Notes: a model not told the origin generated them from the sequence alone. 54,381 bases of DNA from Clostridiales bacterium (GCA_012838805.1 DUON01000016.1:1-54381), one strand, 5' to 3'. Shown: positions 1 through 9,354, numbered from the stretch's first letter. Numbers and translations are program-made.

Positions 1-759
1 CCCGTCCACCATGAGATAAGAGTCAATAAGACAAAATGGGTGGTCTTGAGGTGGCCGACAGAGGGTATGGCGCAACAAGCAGGGACGAGCACTGAGGCTT
101 TTGAAGACTTTTATTTCAAGGTTTGCAATTTAGACTATCGCAAAATGGACAAGGCGATGGACCCTTTTGTGGAGCTTATAAATAAGACCGACAAAGTCCG
201 CATCGTAGCAAAAGACACCGATATTTCATTTTCCATTAAGGGAATGGGCGGCATAAAATGTAGCGGCTTGAGAAACATTCCCGACGGAGAAGTATATACC
301 GCACCGATAAGAGACAGCGTAAACGGCTATATAAAATATAATACCCCGTCCATACACGACGGCAAGGAATTCAAAGATGTGTATTTTAAGTTTAAGGACG
401 GCAAAATCGTCAAGTCTGCTTCCAATTATGACGAAGATTTGAAAAAAATCCTTGATATAGACGAGGGGGCGAGGTTTATAGGCGAGTTTGCCTTTGGCGT
501 AAATCCTTATATCACAAAACCAATGGGGGATATTCTTTTTGATGAAAAAATAAACGGTTCCATTCACTTTACCCCCGGAAGCTGCTATGAAGACTGCGAC
601 AACAACAACAAAAGCGCCCTGCATTGGGACCTTGTGCAGATACACACCCCCGAGTATGGTGGCGGTGAGATATATTTTGACGATGTACTGATAAGAAAGG
701 ACGGAAGATTCGTCCTTAAAGAGCTTGAATGCTTAAATAGCGAAAATCTGGTAGATTAA
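1..759 (+). CDS. M29 family metallo-aminopeptidase (5' truncated by the window edge)
   Basis: C-terminal part of a thermophilic-type (AmpS/PepS/aminopeptidase T) peptidase, a dinuclear metal exopeptidase that removes N-terminal residues from peptides. The frame is open from base 1, so the true start lies upstream. The visible 252 residues carry the family's ligand motifs in order: a Glu in PDGEVYTAP, a Glu in GEFAFGVNP, a His in GSIHF with the catalytic Tyr seven residues later, and the His-x-Asp of [24 protein letters not shown] is the typical C-terminal strand pair. No signal peptide can be judged. It is followed 13 nt later by the PlsC-type gene and probably shares its transcript. The assignment to the family is secure; substrate preference is unknown. 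Confidence 0.93.
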   Translation, partial: PVHHEIRVNKTKWVVLRWPTEGMAQQAGTSTEAFEDFYFKVCNLDYRKMDKAMDPFVELINKTDKVRIVAKDTDISFSIKGMGGIKCSGLRNIPDGEVYTAPIRDSVNGYIKYNTPSIHDGKEFKDVYFKFKDGKIVKSASNYDEDLKKILDIDEGARFIGEFAFGVNPYITKPMGDILFDEKINGSIHFTPGSCYEDCDNNNKSALHWDLVQIHTPEYGGGEIYFDDVLIRKDGRFVLKELECLNSENLVD

Positions 760-772
760 TAAGAGGTAAAAA

Positions 773-2026
773 ATGAACCAAGGAAACAAGAACAATAGTA
801 ATTCATACCAAATAAGAAAACCCAACGCTTTCTTGTACTATGTTATTACATATTTTTTGAAGATTGTATCAAAGATATTTTTCCGACTAAAAATTGACAA
901 GAAAGATATAAAGGACCTCAAAGGACCTTTTGTGGTGATAGGAAATCATTCCAGCGTTGTCGACATCGTCTTTAATGTTAGCGCTTTGGCACCCCATAGG
1001 CTAAATGTTGTCACAGGTCGAGACCTTTTTACTTGGCCATTGTTCAAGCCGTTTATTAATAGAGTGGGATGTATCCCCAAAAGCCAATTTTCCATTGATA
1101 TAGAGTCCATTAAGATGATGAAAGCCGCTGTGGAACAGGGAAGAAAGATAGCTCTGTATCCCGAGGGCAAAACCTCCCTTGACGGCAAGCAACTGCACTA
1201 TCTGCCGCCAAGTATCGCAAAGCTCTTGAAGTTCTTAGATGTGCCCGTTGTCTTAAGCCATACCTTAGGTGCGTATCTCACTATGCCCAGATACTTTAAG
1301 GGCTTTAGGTTCGGAAAAGTAAAGGTCAAAGTCACAAGACTATTCTCACAAGAGGACTTAAGAAAGCTTTCGCTTGAACAAATATATGAAAGGGTGCGTG
1401 AGAGCTTGAAGTTCAACGACCATATCTATCAAAGAGAGAACAATATCAAATTCTGTTCCAGAAAGATTGCTAAGGGTATCGAATATATACTTTATAGGTG
1501 CCCAAAATGCTCAAAAGACTATATCATGCGTTCTACGGGAAGAAACCTTATCTGTGACTATTGCGGGAACAATGTCGAATATACAAACTATGGCGAACTT
1601 AGGCCTGCGGACGGGATAAGCATGGCGTTTGATAGGGTGGATTTATGGTATGATTATCAAAGGGAATGCGTGGATAAAGAGATAAGAAAGCCCAATTTTT
1701 ATATATCCAAAAAGGTCGATATGTTTGAAGAAAGGGATAGGAAATATCATAGGGTAGGCGAGGGCGAACTGTATATTGACAAGGAATATATTGGCTTTAA
1801 GGGTACAAAGCAAGAAGAACCTTTTGAGGTAAAGACCGCTTTGAAAACCCTGCACACCGTAACCACCAAAAACCAAGAGGGGATAGACCTATGCTATCCC
1901 GAAGGTACCTATCGCTTCTTATTTAAGGATAAAAAATGGTCTACCAAATACGGCATTATAGTAGAACAAATGTATAGATTGATTCACAATCTGGACACAA
2001 AAGATTTGGACGAAAAAAAGGATTAA
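773..2026 (+). CDS. PlsC-like lysophospholipid acyltransferase with C-terminal zinc ribbon
   Basis: Predicted 1-acylglycerol-3-phosphate acyltransferase family protein (417 aa), a membrane-associated enzyme moving an acyl chain onto a lysophospholipid. The HX4D catalytic motif is at H59-D64 (NHSSVVD) and the substrate-binding YPEGKTS motif is at 129-135. A hydrophobic stretch at about 20-38 could anchor it. Unlike a minimal PlsC of about 240 aa it has a 180-aa C-terminal extension that begins with a zinc ribbon (C243/C246, C261/C264). That extension has no function I recognise. The start follows an AAGAGG ribosome binding site, and a strong terminator lies 20 nt past the stop. It could act in phospholipid synthesis or in modifying another envelope lipid. 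Confidence 0.87.
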   Translation: MNQGNKNNSNSYQIRKPNAFLYYVITYFLKIVSKIFFRLKIDKKDIKDLKGPFVVIGNHSSVVDIVFNVSALAPHRLNVVTGRDLFTWPLFKPFINRVGCIPKSQFSIDIESIKMMKAAVEQGRKIALYPEGKTSLDGKQLHYLPPSIAKLLKFLDVPVVLSHTLGAYLTMPRYFKGFRFGKVKVKVTRLFSQEDLRKLSLEQIYERVRESLKFNDHIYQRENNIKFCSRKIAKGIEYILYRCPKCSKDYIMRSTGRNLICDYCGNNVEYTNYGELRPADGISMAFDRVDLWYDYQRECVDKEIRKPNFYISKKVDMFEERDRKYHRVGEGELYIDKEYIGFKGTKQEEPFEVKTALKTLHTVTTKNQEGIDLCYPEGTYRFLFKDKKWSTKYGIIVEQMYRLIHNLDTKDLDEKKD

Positions 2027-2044
2027 TCATAGAAAAAAGTAAAG

Positions 2045-2074
2045 AAAACGGCAAAAATTTTTGCCGTTTTTTTT
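2045..2074 (+). terminator. Rho-independent terminator after the acyltransferase gene
   Basis: Perfect inverted repeat ACGGCAAAA/TTTTGCCGT followed by eight T residues, 19 nt after the stop codon. The other strand also ends in a partly T-rich tract, so it may serve the convergent lipoprotein gene too. Confidence 0.9.
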
Positions 2075-2119
2075 GAGCTTTTATTACAATCTTAAGACGA
2101 CGTTTGTTCCCGTTGTGCC

Positions 2120-4351
2120 TTATACCTCTATAATCTCAAGACCTGATATATACAGTACTGAGGTTGGGAGTGCATGGATATAGTCTTGACGGCTGCCCTG
2201 TGGGACATAAATTGTCGTTAAGGAAGAGTTCTTATAAAAGGCTAAGTTGTTCATAACGGGAGGCTGTTCGGATACAAAAGTTATCGTTTGAATTTCCGTG
2301 TATGCGAAAGCCATATATCCGATTTCTTGAATATTCTCACCGATTGTAATATTTTTTACTGCCTTATTGAGCATGAAGGCGTATTCTGATATTATGTTTA
2401 TATCCGCGTCATCGGGGATATTTACGCTTTCCTCGTCGCCAAAGTATTGAATGACAAAGCCGTCGTCATTTTCGAATGTTCTCGTCGCCATGCCATCTTG
2501 AATAAGGTCCATGGAATAGATATGGTTTTGCAGATGAATCCATTGTGTACGCCCTTTATATTTTGTCACAAGGTGCTCGGGGACATAGATTTTCACCGAT
2601 CCTAAGCCAAGACTGCTTTTAGCTATGCTCATAGTGTTTATGCTTGACGGTGTCTCCCTTGTAAAGAATAGGGCGATAAGAGATTCTATATTGGCGATTC
2701 CATGAGAGAATATTTTTTCAACCTCTCTAAGGTTTAAGCTCTTTAGATTCAGAGAGCGTCCGTCGCTGTTTTGGAAAGCTCCTTCTCTGATGTTCCTAAT
2801 GCGGTAGTCGGGAAATTCTTCAGCGATATCAAGGTGGACTTTATCACCATAATATTGTCTTATATCATACAGATAACTGTCCTCTGTTTCTCTAAACTTT
2901 AAGAGTTTGAAATCCTTTTCATCCACTTCCACACAGACTTGGCTTCTGTATCCAAAAAAGGGATTTGAGCTTCCCGTTATGGGAAAATAATCTTCGGGAA
3001 TCATGATAGCTATGGTCTTTTCAAAGACATTTTCGCCCAATGAGAGGTTTTGGGGATTAAAGGGTATTTCCAAAATCATATTGGATAGGTTTTCAGCATT
3101 CAGTGCCTCGTCGGCAATCAGCGTCACATTCTCCTTAAGCTTCATATAAGCCGTATTGGCTCTTACGGCGACAAGAATGGTGTCGATATATGCCGCTCTC
3201 TCTTGGGACGATAGGGAATCGGCAAATATTTTGGTGTTATGGAAAGCGTTTTTTTCGCATGTCTTTACATTATGGGTGTTGAGAACGCTCTCTAAAGAGA
3301 CCGTATTATGAAAAGCGCCTCGTTTGATAGTTTGGATATTATCAAGGTCAATGGTTTTGGTGGCGGTGCCGCTAAAGACATATTCATTAAGGGTGTCGAT
3401 AAGCGGCGGTAAGGACTTAATCTCCAGCTTTGAACAATCCCTAAAGGCAAATCCCCCTATTTCAGTAAGGCTGTTTGACAGCGTAAAGGTATCAAGCTCC
3501 TTGCATTTATCAAAAGCGGCTATGCCTATTTTTTTAAGCTGGGAATCAGCTTCAAAGACTACTTCTTTCAAGGAAGAGCAACCCAAGAACGCTTGATTGC
3601 CTATCACCTCATAGCTTTTGGGTATGGTTATTTTTTCCACCGTCTTATTGTTTTTTAATGCTTCGGCTTTGATGCCTTTTATTGGCTGATTGTAGATATC
3701 TTTTTCGGGGAAACTTATTTCAGTATAGGGCAGATTGGGGTGCATAAGCGATTCAATCAGATTGTTTTCTCTGTCAAAAATGAACTGGGGTTCGTTGAGT
3801 GTGAGATACCCAAAGAGAGTGACATTCTCTTCAAGCGGCTGATTGAAGTTGAATTTAGTTGTATATTCTTTATCTATGTACCAGCCGTGAAGGGTATATC
3901 CGGGAGGCACAAAATCATAAGGCGGTCCGGGGACCATGCCTTTTTGGATCAGCATAGGTGAGGTATAGACCGCATCGTCCACAATAAAGTTTATTCTCTT
4001 ATAATCAATATTATAGTCAGGCAAGTCTCCTTTGTACTCTTCGTCATTTATTATGTATACTTTGGCGGTATGCTGAAGGTCGCCCGCGCTTACGGTGATG
4101 TTGACGATGCCTTCTTTAAGGGGAATGATTGTATTGTCTTCCACACTTGCCAAGGTGGGGTTGGATGATGTTATTGTGTATTCGGCATTTTTGGGTCTTA
4201 TAATAACCTTTGGCTGAAAAGGCTGTTCGAGCATGACAAAATATTCGTCCTTTTCAAACGACAAAGAACGGGGTTGGCTGCAGCTAAAAAAGAGCATAGC
4301 CGTAGTAGCGGCAATCATTATTAATATCAAAACCCCAACTACTCTTTTCAT
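2120..4351 (-). CDS. BspA-like leucine-rich-repeat surface lipoprotein
   Basis: Predicted lipid-anchored extracellular protein of 743 aa. Residues 1-24 are a type II signal peptide with lipobox FFSC (Cys24 lipidated). About residues 45-100 resemble a BIG2 (Ig-like) domain, with the typical SSNPTLASV and PLKEGIVNITV segments. About 110-180 resemble a Listeria-Bacteroides (Flg_new/InlB-B) repeat, GYTLHGWYIDKEY. From about 200 onward there are several LRR_5/BspA-type repeats of the pattern IG..AF..C..L..V/I, resuming near the C terminus with IPDDADINIISEYAF. Such proteins bind host or bacterial surfaces, but the ligand here cannot be deduced. It is monocistronic. The promoter lies almost on the start codon, and there is no Shine-Dalgarno sequence, so the mRNA may be leaderless. 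Confidence 0.85.
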   Translation of the reverse strand: MKRVVGVLILIMIAATTAMLFFSCSQPRSLSFEKDEYFVMLEQPFQPKVIIRPKNAEYTITSSNPTLASVEDNTIIPLKEGIVNITVSAGDLQHTAKVYIINDEEYKGDLPDYNIDYKRINFIVDDAVYTSPMLIQKGMVPGPPYDFVPPGYTLHGWYIDKEYTTKFNFNQPLEENVTLFGYLTLNEPQFIFDRENNLIESLMHPNLPYTEISFPEKDIYNQPIKGIKAEALKNNKTVEKITIPKSYEVIGNQAFLGCSSLKEVVFEADSQLKKIGIAAFDKCKELDTFTLSNSLTEIGGFAFRDCSKLEIKSLPPLIDTLNEYVFSGTATKTIDLDNIQTIKRGAFHNTVSLESVLNTHNVKTCEKNAFHNTKIFADSLSSQERAAYIDTILVAVRANTAYMKLKENVTLIADEALNAENLSNMILEIPFNPQNLSLGENVFEKTIAIMIPEDYFPITGSSNPFFGYRSQVCVEVDEKDFKLLKFRETEDSYLYDIRQYYGDKVHLDIAEEFPDYRIRNIREGAFQNSDGRSLNLKSLNLREVEKIFSHGIANIESLIALFFTRETPSSINTMSIAKSSLGLGSVKIYVPEHLVTKYKGRTQWIHLQNHIYSMDLIQDGMATRTFENDDGFVIQYFGDEESVNIPDDADINIISEYAFMLNKAVKNITIGENIQEIGYMAFAYTEIQTITFVSEQPPVMNNLAFYKNSSLTTIYVPQGSRQDYIHALPTSVLYISGLEIIEV

Positions 4352-4359
4352 ACGAAAAT

Positions 4360-4368
4360 ATTATAACA
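4360..4368 (-). promoter_or_regulatory. Extended -10 promoter (TGTTATAAT) next to the LRR lipoprotein start
   Basis: On the minus strand TGTTATAAT is a perfect extended -10 element. A start point seven bases downstream would fall near 4353, two bases before the ATG at 4351. No good -35 is visible. Confidence 0.5.
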
Positions 4369-4518
4369 TATTTATATTATTTTTAAGTGTAAATAATAGT
4401 AATTTTTTCTCTATAACCGCCTTTTTGCGTGGGGTACCATTATTTTTTAACATAAATAAGAAAACATTTCTTTTGTTTATTTTTTCTTATCGAACACAAA
4501 ATATAGGAGGAGGCTTTT

Positions 4519-4647
4519 ATGTCAATTGAAGATAAGGATATGCACATGAGAGAGGGCGACAAGAGAAGAATGCTTATGTCGTTAAAGGACGAGGCTCAGC
4601 CCACAAAAAAACTATACAGAAAAAAGAGCAAGATAAAACCCGTATGA
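4519..4647 (+). CDS. Small basic protein, 42 aa, unknown
   Basis: Short ORF with a very strong ribosome binding site, AGGAGGAGG, six bases before the ATG. It encodes 42 residues beginning MSIEDKDMHMREGDKRR and ending in the lysine-rich tail KKLYRKKSKIKPV, so it is strongly basic. It has no membrane segment and no cysteine. It sits in the otherwise empty 367-base gap between the divergent LRR lipoprotein and the SDR gene; the SDR gene has its own promoter further downstream, so the small ORF would be a separate unit. I do not recognise a family. The only support is the ribosome binding site and the codon pattern; it might instead be a leader peptide. Confidence 0.5.
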   Translation: MSIEDKDMHMREGDKRRMLMSLKDEAQPTKKLYRKKSKIKPV

Positions 4648-4665
4648 AAGTGACTTGATATTTAA

Positions 4666-4694
4666 TTGATTAATTCAAATGTTGAGGTTATAAT
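4666..4694 (+). promoter_or_regulatory. Sigma-A-type promoter for the SDR reductase
   Basis: TTGATT (4666-4671), 17-base spacer, TATAAT (4689-4694), placing the start point near 4701, 18 bases before the ATG. Confidence 0.7.
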
Positions 4695-4718
4695 AAATCA
4701 AAAAAAGGTATTTGATTT

Positions 4719-5429
4719 ATGAAGACGGCACTTGTCAGCGGCGCCACGGGCGGAATCGGCGAAGCTATAATAAAAAAGCTATTAAGGGACGGTTTTTTGG
4801 TCGTAGGGCTTTATAATAAAAATCATGAAAAGGCAGAGAAGTTAAAAAAAGAAACGGCAATTGAGCTGTATCCTTTGAATTTGTGCTTGGATAACAATAT
4901 CTGTCTGGTAATAGACCAAATCTTAGAAAAGTATAAAAAAATCGATGTTCTGGTGAACAACGCCGGTATATCCCAGCAAAAATTGTTCACCGACCTTAGC
5001 GACTTTGATTTGAACAAGATGTTGGATGTCAACTTAAAGGGCGCTATGCTGCTTACAAAAGCCGTTGTACCCGCTATGATAAGTCAAAAATACGGTAGGA
5101 TAATAAACATAAGCTCTGTTTGGGGGGTATGCGGAGGTTCTTGCGAAGTGCATTATTCGGCGAGCAAAGCTGGACTAATTGGTTTTACAAAGGCTTTGGC
5201 TAAGGAGCTTGGTCCAAGCGGCATAACCGTAAACTGTATAGCTCCGGGACTTATCGACACGGATATGAATAATAATCTGACCCAAGAGGACAAGGAAGAG
5301 TTCGCTATGCAGACGGCATTGCAAAGAATAGGCTCTCCTCAAGATGTCGCCAACCTTGTCAGCTTTCTTGCGGGAGAGAGTTCAGGATATATCACATCCC
5401 AAGTCATAGGCGTTGACGGCGGAATTTAA
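4719..5429 (+). CDS. Short-chain dehydrogenase, FabG-like 3-oxoacyl-ACP reductase
   Basis: NAD(P)H-dependent SDR of 236 aa, close in length and motifs to FabG, which reduces 3-oxoacyl-ACP in fatty acid elongation. Visible motifs: cofactor loop GATGGIG (8-14), NNAG (80-83), Asn105, catalytic Ser133, Tyr146 and Lys150 (YSASK), and the PG motif near 175. It stands alone rather than in a fab cluster, so a different oxo-substrate is possible and I leave the gene symbol empty. An AAAGG site precedes the ATG. It converges with fhs, the two stop codons being one base apart. Confidence 0.85.
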   Translation: MKTALVSGATGGIGEAIIKKLLRDGFLVVGLYNKNHEKAEKLKKETAIELYPLNLCLDNNICLVIDQILEKYKKIDVLVNNAGISQQKLFTDLSDFDLNKMLDVNLKGAMLLTKAVVPAMISQKYGRIINISSVWGVCGGSCEVHYSASKAGLIGFTKALAKELGPSGITVNCIAPGLIDTDMNNNLTQEDKEEFAMQTALQRIGSPQDVANLVSFLAGESSGYITSQVIGVDGGI

Positions 5430-5430
5430 T

Positions 5431-7083
5431 CTACATAAGCCCTGAAATTCTACCTTGGGAATCTATGCTCATTTTTTGAGAATTCGGTACTTTGGGAAGT
5501 CCGGGCATAAGCAGGATATTTGAGCAAATGACAAGAATAAAGCCCGCGCCCGCTCTTACTTCCACCGCCCTAACGGGGAATTCAAAGCCCTCGGGACACC
5601 CTAAGGCGTTCTCGTCGCAGGAAAATGAAAATTGAGTTTTGGCGATACAAATCGGGTAATTCTTGTACTTGGGATTTTCTTTTATTTTTTTCATTTGAAT
5701 CAAAGCTTCGTCAGAATAGACTACTTTTGATGCGCGGTATACTTTTTGTGCGACTTTTTGTATTTTTTGGTCCAAAGCGTCTTCTAAATCATAGGCGAAC
5801 TCTAAATTTCCGTCACCTTGACATATCTCAATTACTCTTTCGGCAAGCTTTTCCGCACCCTTTCCCCCGTCCATAAAGCTTGTATTTACCACAGCATATA
5901 CGCCGATTTCTTGACAAAGCTCTTTGACAAGCTCAATCTCTCCTTGGGTGTCGAATCCAAATTTATTTATGGCGACGACGGGACGGGTCTTGAATACATT
6001 AATTAAGTTTTCCAAATGTGTCTTTACATTAATAAAGCCTTTTTTGACGGCGTCCAGATTCTCTTTTGTGATTTCGTCACGCTCCACTCCGGCATTGTAT
6101 TTTATAGACCTTAGGGTGACTACCAGAACCACACAGTTGGGCTTAAGCTTGGCGGTGCGGCATTTTATGTTAAAAAATTTCTCCGCCCCTAAATCCGCAC
6201 CAAAGCCGGCTTCAGTCACTGCATAGTCTGAACTGGAAAGAGCTATCTTTGTGGCAAGCACGCTGTTACAGCCGTGTGCTATATTGGCGAACGGTCCGCC
6301 GTGAACTATGGCGGGCGTGGCTTCCAAGGTTTGAACAAGATTGGGTTTCATGGCGTCTTTTAATAGTATCGCCATGGCGTCTTGGGCTTTTAAGTCCCCC
6401 GCGGTGATTTCTTCTCCGCTTATATCATAGCCTATGACTATGTTGGCAAGACGGTTTTTGAGGTCGTCAAGAGAAGTGCTTAAGCATAAGGTCGCCATTA
6501 TTTCCGAAGCCGCCGTTATAACAAATCCGTCTGTTCGAGGTATGCCGTTTTTTTCGCCGCCCAAAGCCACCTTTATTTCTCTAAGTGCTCTGTCGTTCAT
6601 ATCCATACATCTTTTCCATACCACATTGGCTATACCCAAGGCGTTGCCATGGTTTATATGGTTGTCAATCATTGCGGATAAGAGATTGTTCGCCGCGGAG
6701 ATAGCGTGCAAGTCCCCGGTAAAATGAAGATTTATATCCTCCATAGGCACAACCTGCGAATATCCTCCTCCGCAAGCTCCGCCTTTTATTCCGAACACCG
6801 GACCCAAGGACGGCTCTCTTAAAGCAAGACAGGTCTTTTTGCCCAGCCTTGACAAACCGTCCGCCAATCCAATACTGACAGTGGTCTTGCCCTCTCCCAT
6901 TCTGGTGGGGCTCATTGCCGTAACAAGGATGAGTTTTCCAAAAGATTTCTCTTCAAAGGCGGCAATTTTCGCCTTATATCTGCCATAAAGCTCTATATTG
7001 TTTGAATTTATATTAAGCTTTTGTGCGATTTCTTGGATAGGGCGCAAAGCACAGTTTCTGGCTATTTCCACATCTGAAAGCAT
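5431..7083 (-). CDS. fhs: Formate--tetrahydrofolate ligase
   Basis: ATP-dependent ligase making 10-formyl-tetrahydrofolate from formate, feeding purine synthesis and, where present, the methyl branch of acetogenesis. The 550-aa length is normal for this enzyme. The ATP-binding motif PTRMGEGKTT is at 59-68, and FFNIKCR and FGFDTQGEIELV blocks of the family are visible. A longer frame starts at 7149, but the start at 7083 has a perfect GGAGGT site six bases upstream and avoids overlapping feoB, so I use it. It begins 25 bases after the feoB stop, so it is probably part of the feoAB transcript, an unusual association. Confidence 0.95.
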   Translation of the reverse strand: MLSDVEIARNCALRPIQEIAQKLNINSNNIELYGRYKAKIAAFEEKSFGKLILVTAMSPTRMGEGKTTVSIGLADGLSRLGKKTCLALREPSLGPVFGIKGGACGGGYSQVVPMEDINLHFTGDLHAISAANNLLSAMIDNHINHGNALGIANVVWKRCMDMNDRALREIKVALGGEKNGIPRTDGFVITAASEIMATLCLSTSLDDLKNRLANIVIGYDISGEEITAGDLKAQDAMAILLKDAMKPNLVQTLEATPAIVHGGPFANIAHGCNSVLATKIALSSSDYAVTEAGFGADLGAEKFFNIKCRTAKLKPNCVVLVVTLRSIKYNAGVERDEITKENLDAVKKGFINVKTHLENLINVFKTRPVVAINKFGFDTQGEIELVKELCQEIGVYAVVNTSFMDGGKGAEKLAERVIEICQGDGNLEFAYDLEDALDQKIQKVAQKVYRASKVVYSDEALIQMKKIKENPKYKNYPICIAKTQFSFSCDENALGCPEGFEFPVRAVEVRAGAGFILVICSNILLMPGLPKVPNSQKMSIDSQGRISGLM

Positions 7084-7108
7084 ATTGACCTCCAAAATAT
7101 ATATTGAA

Positions 7109-9127
7109 TTATCTTCTATAGTATAATCTTTTATATATGAAATGTCCAACCATAAATACTATCACAAAAAATAACGGTATGGTTATAAACCAAATGTTAT
7201 AAAGAACCAGCCCACCGATATTATAGATAAGATAGGATACGGCGTACGCTGTGGAAAACTGAATTGTCATAGCAGTTAATAGCCATTTATTTGAGCCCAT
7301 TTCTTTTTTGGTGGCGGCAAGAGCCGACACACAGGGGAAACATAAAAGCGTAAAAGCCATAAAAGAGTAGGCTGCATGCGGCGAAAACATTTCTTTAAGG
7401 GATAGAATAAGATTGTGCCCCGATGCGCCGAGAAGCACTGAAAAGGCGGAGATAATGGTCTCTTTAGCGATTGTTCCGCTAAGTATAGCAACCGCAGCTC
7501 TCCAATCCCCAAACCCTAACGGAATGAATATAGGGGATAAAAGATGCCCTATGGACGCAAGCAGACTGTATTTTGCCTCCACCATTTCAAGCTTATAGTT
7601 AAAATTGCTTAAGAACCAAATCGAAATAGAAGAAACAAGAATAATGGAGCCGGCTTTTGTTAAGAAATCCTTGCTTTTTTGCCATATGCTCATAAATACA
7701 TTTGTCACAAGCGGTATTCTATATGGTGGCAGTTCCATTATAAAAGAGCCCTTAGGGTTTATAAAAGGCTTTGTCCTTTTAAGAATCAGACTAACCAAAA
7801 TTACCGTTAAGATACCCAAAAGATACATAGAGGGAGCCACAAGCGAGTTATTTGGGAAAAAAGCGGCGATAAACAGTGCGAAAACGGGGAGTTTCGCCGA
7901 GCAAGGCACAAAGGGCGTGAGGATAATGGTCATTTTCTTTTGGCTAAAGTCTTTTATGGTTTTTGTGCTCATAATCGCCGGCACGCTGCATCCGCATCCA
8001 AGTATCATAGGTATAAAAGAATGACCGCTTAAGCCAATTTTGTAAAACAGTCTATCCATAATAAACGCCACCCGTGCCATATAGCCCGAGCTTTCAAGCA
8101 ACGCTATAAAAAAGAAAAGGATCACGATTTGAGGCAAAAAGGAAAGCACCGTCCCCATGCCTCTTATGACGCCTTCGGTTAATAGTCCCTCCGCCCATAC
8201 AGGGAGAGTCAAGCGTGTTTTAATAAGGTTTATCAGTTCTTCCAACGCTCCTTCCATAAGCGTTAAGATATATTTTCCCGCAAGCTGTACCGAGAAAAAA
8301 TAGATTAGCCAGATGATAAAAAAGAAAATTGGGAAGGCAAGATATTTATTTGTCATGACCTTGTCAATCTTATGGGTAATAGATTTATTAAGACTCTTAT
8401 TCAAGGCTTTTGAGGCTATGCATTCCGCCTTTTTGTTTCTATATAGAAAGAATTGGTCTTGTAGATTCACTAATTTTAAGTCTTGATTTTCTAAATTCAG
8501 CGTTTTCTTAATCTCCAAGTCATTTTCCAATAGCTTTATGGCAAAAAACCTGTCAATATTATACTTTTTTTGAACTTTGCGTATTTCTTTTTCTAATTCT
8601 TCACTGTACTTGAAAAGCTTTTTTTCTTTCGGAGTGCTAAGCTCTTTCCATACTATATCCATAAGCAAGGTCAAATTGGTCTTTTTCGCGGCAGATATGG
8701 CTACGGCTTTTACGGATAGGGCGTCTTCTATCTTCTGGGTGTCAAGGGTTATGTTCTTCTTTTGCAATTCGTCTTTCATATTTAGAGCCAAGACGACCTT
8801 AAGACCTAAATCCAAAAGCTGCAAGGTCAAATTTAAGCTTCTTTCCAAATTCAAGGAATCAATGATATTTATTATCAAATCGGGTTTTTGTTTTATCAGA
8901 TAGTCCCTTGCTATTTTCTCTTCAAGAGAATACGGCGAAAGAGAATATATGCCGGGCAAGTCGATAATTTGAATTCTTTTGTTTTTATGGTATAAGCCCG
9001 TTTTCTTCTCCACGGTTACGCCCGTCCAGTTTCCAACGGACTGATGCATTTTTGTTAGGGCATTGAAGAGTGATGTCTTGCCGCAATTGGGATTTCCCGC
9101 TAAGGCGACTGTATAAAGCTCTCTCAT
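7109..9127 (-). CDS. feoB: Ferrous iron transport protein B
   Basis: Inner-membrane Fe(II) importer (672 aa) with an N-terminal G domain: G1 GNPNCGKT (11-18), G3 DLPG (56-59), G4 NMKD (116-119). A helical regulatory domain follows, and then the polytopic core from about residue 270 with the paired Gate motifs, including GCGCSVPA and PFVPCSAKLP with the cysteines expected in the ion path. Its start overlaps the feoA stop as ATGA, so the two are translationally coupled. Confidence 0.96.
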   Translation of the reverse strand: MRELYTVALAGNPNCGKTSLFNALTKMHQSVGNWTGVTVEKKTGLYHKNKRIQIIDLPGIYSLSPYSLEEKIARDYLIKQKPDLIINIIDSLNLERSLNLTLQLLDLGLKVVLALNMKDELQKKNITLDTQKIEDALSVKAVAISAAKKTNLTLLMDIVWKELSTPKEKKLFKYSEELEKEIRKVQKKYNIDRFFAIKLLENDLEIKKTLNLENQDLKLVNLQDQFFLYRNKKAECIASKALNKSLNKSITHKIDKVMTNKYLAFPIFFFIIWLIYFFSVQLAGKYILTLMEGALEELINLIKTRLTLPVWAEGLLTEGVIRGMGTVLSFLPQIVILFFFIALLESSGYMARVAFIMDRLFYKIGLSGHSFIPMILGCGCSVPAIMSTKTIKDFSQKKMTIILTPFVPCSAKLPVFALFIAAFFPNNSLVAPSMYLLGILTVILVSLILKRTKPFINPKGSFIMELPPYRIPLVTNVFMSIWQKSKDFLTKAGSIILVSSISIWFLSNFNYKLEMVEAKYSLLASIGHLLSPIFIPLGFGDWRAAVAILSGTIAKETIISAFSVLLGASGHNLILSLKEMFSPHAAYSFMAFTLLCFPCVSALAATKKEMGSNKWLLTAMTIQFSTAYAVSYLIYNIGGLVLYNIWFITIPLFFVIVFMVGHFIYKRLYYRR

Positions 9128-9354
9128 ATCTCAACTATTATATCTTTGGCGACTTTTTTTCTCAGCGCCAAAAGGATTTCTTTTACTTTAAAAAGCAGAG
9201 GGTCGCCCAAAGGTGCCTTGCCTATATATTCGATTTTCGCTCCAAGGCATAAGCCCATATCCATAAGCCTTTTTTTTATTGTATTCGGGCACTTGATATC
9301 TATCACTTTGCCAATCACGCCTTTTTTTAAGCGCTCCAAGGTCTTTTTCGCCAT
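9124..9354 (-). CDS. feoA: FeoA-family SH3-like partner of FeoB
   Basis: Small cytoplasmic beta-barrel protein (76 aa) needed for FeoB-driven ferrous iron uptake. The MDMGLCLGAKIEYIG and GDPLLFKV segments are typical of the family. It opens the feoA-feoB-fhs operon. The upstream 150 bases hold a TATAAT on this strand (9421-9426) but I see no convincing -35, Fur box or DtxR/MntR box, so iron control is expected from the family but is not shown here. An AGGCG motif serves as a weak ribosome binding site. Confidence 0.93.
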   Translation of the reverse strand: MAKKTLERLKKGVIGKVIDIKCPNTIKKRLMDMGLCLGAKIEYIGKAPLGDPLLFKVKEILLALRKKVAKDIIVEI

